Source: Lachnospiraceae bacterium (GTDB lineage: Bacteria; Bacillota; Clostridia; Lachnospirales; Lachnospiraceae). From it: a DNA stretch of 6,607 bases. The notes beneath the pieces are model-generated. The model was given only the letters and a program-made list of their open reading frames with translations. It was not told the DNA's origin and ran no database searches. The stretch lies in assembly GCA_017446125.1 (NCBI GenBank), contig JAFSRL010000062.1, forward strand, positions 1 to 6,607, written 5' to 3'. Each line of letters opens with the position of its first letter. Position 1 is the first letter of the stretch. Both the position numbers and the translations under genes were made by a program. Below are positions 5,453-6,607 of the stretch, piece after piece.

Positions 5453-5731
5453 TCAGCAGTAAAATTTGATCTCGTCTGTTACAAAAAATCTTTTCCATTC
5501 TGAGCAAATGAAAAAGAACTGTGCAGAAATAAACTCCATTAGTATCCCTAAATCTTTTGCAGGGATCCTACTGCCATTACTTGCAAGAATGCATCCGCCA
5601 TTTCGTGTCAGCCATATCTTTGTTGTGTTTTCCGTCGGTTGTCCTTTTGAAACATGAACATGAATCGGTTCGTTGCGTTCGTTTGACCAGAAAAAGATTT
5701 TATAGCCGCTTATCGTAAAAAGGTTAGGCAA
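5453..5731 (-). CDS. DUF4160 domain protein (possible toxin-antitoxin-like partner)
   Basis: A 92-residue protein starting at a TTG. The start fits because MPNLFTISGYKIFFWSNE matches the usual beginning of DUF4160 proteins and GGAGG lies eight bases upstream, inside the end of the previous gene. The hallmark HVHV (residues 24-27, in EPIHVHVSKG) and the late TKIWLTRNGGCILASNGSRIP segment are present, as is the W..FF...IKFYC ending. The whole family length is covered, so it appears intact. DUF4160 genes often sit in two-gene cassettes with a small partner, in Clostridia and elsewhere, and some have been proposed as toxin-antitoxin modules; the activity is not settled. Its start overlaps the previous gene's end by 8 nt, implying translational coupling and a stoichiometric pair. 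Confidence 0.85.
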   Translation of the reverse strand: MPNLFTISGYKIFFWSNERNEPIHVHVSKGQPTENTTKIWLTRNGGCILASNGSRIPAKDLGILMEFISAQFFFICSEWKRFFVTDEIKFYC

Positions 5732-5993
5732 TCTTTACCCCTCCATTTGCTGCATATCTGTAAATCAGATGAGCGTTGCTCTCAAGAAGCTTTGTGAACA
5801 TCGCCATCTCCTCATCAGTAAACCCCTTTTTTTCCGTCCATCGGTAAGCGGGCAGTTCACATCTTGCATCGTCGAATCCATCCGGATTCGGCCGTTCAAA
5901 ATGAACGATCACCTTTTGTATGCCATCCTCCTCGATTAAGTGAGAATGCACAATCTCTGTCCCATCGCCAAGTGTCATATATGCGTACATCAT
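5724..5993 (-). CDS. Small acidic protein, partner of the DUF4160 gene
   Basis: An 89-residue protein of unknown function. The frame is open to 6026, but an AGGAGA at about 6004-5999 would then be coding; seven bases after AGGAG stands ATG at 5993, which is the better start (ATG at 5990 is also possible). The sequence MMYAYMTLGDGTEIVHSHLI is followed by VIVHFERPNPDGFDDARCEL and a C-terminal helix, FTDEEMAMFTKLLESNAHLIYRYAA. Proteins of this appearance occur beside DUF4160 genes in Clostridia, in the position that DUF2442 takes in other bacteria, but I do not see DUF2442 hallmarks. It has no DNA-binding helix-turn-helix that I can identify. As the first gene of the pair it would be the antitoxin-like member if the toxin-antitoxin idea is right. 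Confidence 0.78.
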   Translation of the reverse strand: MMYAYMTLGDGTEIVHSHLIEEDGIQKVIVHFERPNPDGFDDARCELPAYRWTEKKGFTDEEMAMFTKLLESNAHLIYRYAANGGVKIA

Positions 5994-6043
5994 AACCATT
6001 CTCCTAAATGCGTACGAATCGACCATGCCTCTTTACAAGGATA

Positions 6044-6072
6044 ATTGTATCATAATTACCCCTGTCTCACCA
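6044..6072 (-). promoter_or_regulatory. Promoter of the DUF4160 cassette
   Basis: On the minus strand, TATGAT (6054-6049) overlaps TACAAT (6049-6044), two good -10 candidates. TGGTGA (6072-6067) stands 17 bases before TACAAT and matches the -35 consensus at three of six bases. The start site would be near 6037, leaving a leader of about 44 bases that ends in the AGGAGA ribosome binding site. The cassette therefore seems to have its own promoter, separate from the kinase upstream. Confidence 0.5.
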
Positions 6073-6087
6073 TTGCATTCACCAAGA

Positions 6088-6120
6088 ACCGGTATGGATC
6101 TCTTTTTACAAAGTACCGGT
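6088..6120 (-). terminator. Weak inverted repeat at the end of the kinase gene
   Basis: ACCGGTA (6088-6094) and TACCGGT (6114-6120) form 7-bp perfect arms around a 19-base loop that contains the kinase stop codon. No U-run follows on either strand, so termination is doubtful. The repeat may be chance or a protein-binding site. Confidence 0.25.
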
Positions 6121-6607
6121 GCGCGTTGCCGCGAGCATGACCGTCAGGCGAAAGAGTCCTTCCTCTTGCCCGATGTCGAGAGTGCCGTGGTAGCGTTTCG
6201 CGCAGCGTAGGATGTTGCGCAGACCCAGACCGTGGAGATCATCCTGCGGTTTTGTGGAGGGCGGAAGTGCAATGTGGCCTGCTGCCCCCTCATCCGCCGG
6301 CTTCGCAGCCACCTTCCCTCCGGAGGGAAGGTTCTCATTCACTGTCGGATTCTCGACCTCGATAAAAAAGAGTGCGCCGCGCAGAAAGGCGCGCAAGGTT
6401 ATGAGATCTCCGACGCGGGACGCTTCCATCGCGTTTTCCAGCGCGTTGTTCAAGATGATGCCGATGTCGTAAGGGTCGATCCCTGTTCCCGCAGGGAAGC
6501 GGAAGTCCGCATCCAGTTCGATCCCCCGTCCCGTCATCTCCTGCGCTCTGGCCGTCAGGATGATGTCCGTGATGATCTCGCCTGTGTCATATTGCAGCTC
6601 CGATGCG
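6106..6607 (-). CDS. AgrC-like GHKL sensor histidine kinase, C-terminal part
   Basis: 166 residues are visible. The frame stays open through the window edge, so the membrane sensor and the phosphorylated His lie outside. The ATG at 6537 is internal, not a start, because the bases before it encode a typical dimerisation/ATPase linker (DTGEIITDIILTARAQEM). The ATP-binding domain shows the N-box DIGIILNNALENAMEAS, a strand FFIEVENP, then the G-box HGLGLRNI. These are hallmarks of the HATPase_c_5 type found in AgrC, ComD and related peptide sensors. Between N-box and G-box is an unusual insert of about 25 residues, NLPSGGKVAAKPADEGAAGH onward to LPP, encoded by a palindromic element. The N-box and G-box remain intact. 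No response regulator or peptide gene follows it in the window; the next gene downstream is the DUF4160 cassette. Confidence 0.9.
   Translation of the reverse strand, partial: ASELQYDTGEIITDIILTARAQEMTGRGIELDADFRFPAGTGIDPYDIGIILNNALENAMEASRVGDLITLRAFLRGALFFIEVENPTVNENLPSGGKVAAKPADEGAAGHIALPPSTKPQDDLHGLGLRNILRCAKRYHGTLDIGQEEGLFRLTVMLAATRTGTL
6287..6332. repeat. Palindromic element inserted in frame in the kinase gene
   Basis: A perfect 22-bp palindrome (6311-6332) has the half-site ACCTTCCCTCC. Beside it lie a small hairpin, GGCT (6299-6302) with AGCC (6307-6310), and CCCTCATCCG (6287-6296). From memory, the order CCCTCATCCG, GGCTTCGCAGCC, ACCTTCCC is that of a very abundant short palindromic repeat in Ruminococcaceae and Lachnospiraceae genomes. 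The copy may extend to about 6259. It contains no stop in the kinase frame. Recognition is from memory and needs a genome search. Confidence 0.7.

Noticed and set aside
6025..6210. 61-residue plus-strand open frame beside the kinase
   Set aside because: It overlaps the kinase gene end and the cassette promoter on the other strand and has no ribosome binding site.
1..6607. CRISPR array, tRNA, rRNA or insertion sequence
   Set aside because: No regularly spaced direct repeats, no cloverleaf ending in CCA, no rRNA-like block, and no transposase-like open frame were found on either strand.

Overview
The window looks like chromosomal DNA from a Clostridia species, most likely Lachnospiraceae. The evidence is moderate GC content, strong AGGAGG-type ribosome binding sites, an anaerobic ribonucleotide reductase activase (NrdG), a DUF2130 protein, a GHKL/AgrC-type sensor kinase, and short palindromic elements of kinds common in gut Clostridia. 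This assignment comes from gene-family and motif recognition, not from a database search. I see no rRNA, tRNA, CRISPR array, transposase gene or phage gene.

Layout. (1) 1-671: the end of a palindromic element with a T-run, then a small Ala/Asn/Ser-rich protein of unknown function (+) whose promoter lies so close to its ATG that the mRNA may be leaderless. (2) 672-2001: a leader with two adjoining hairpins, the second covering the start codon, then a DUF2130 protein (+) with a CxxC N-terminus, a coiled coil and a PD-(D/E)XK-like nuclease core. (3) 3566-1998 (-): a good sigma-A promoter, nrdG and an acidic lipoprotein. The lipoprotein runs convergently into DUF2130, and their two stop codons share TTAA. 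(4) 5250-3584 (-): two unannotated proteins in an operon with a strong Shine-Dalgarno at its head and a GC-rich hairpin at its end. (5) 6054-5401 (-): a two-gene cassette of a small acidic protein and a DUF4160 protein, overlapping by 8 nt, which resembles a toxin-antitoxin pair. (6) 6607-6106 (-): the C-terminal part of an AgrC-like histidine kinase that continues beyond the window.

The main theme is short palindromic elements and what they do to genes. A 40-bp perfect-arm palindrome lies in frame inside nrdG and adds residues to the enzyme. A different palindromic element, with a 22-bp perfect palindrome and a CCCTCATCCG tail, lies in frame inside the ATP-binding domain of the kinase. Relatives of the nrdG element occur at 1-26 (directly upstream of a gene), probably at 5401-5420 (between operons), and possibly at 741-750 (in the DUF2130 leader). 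They share a GGGAC(A)GG core. The window therefore shows REP-like elements acting as possible terminators, leader structures and coding insertions within 6.6 kb, much as Rickettsia palindromic elements do. No mobilising RAYT transposase is encoded here.
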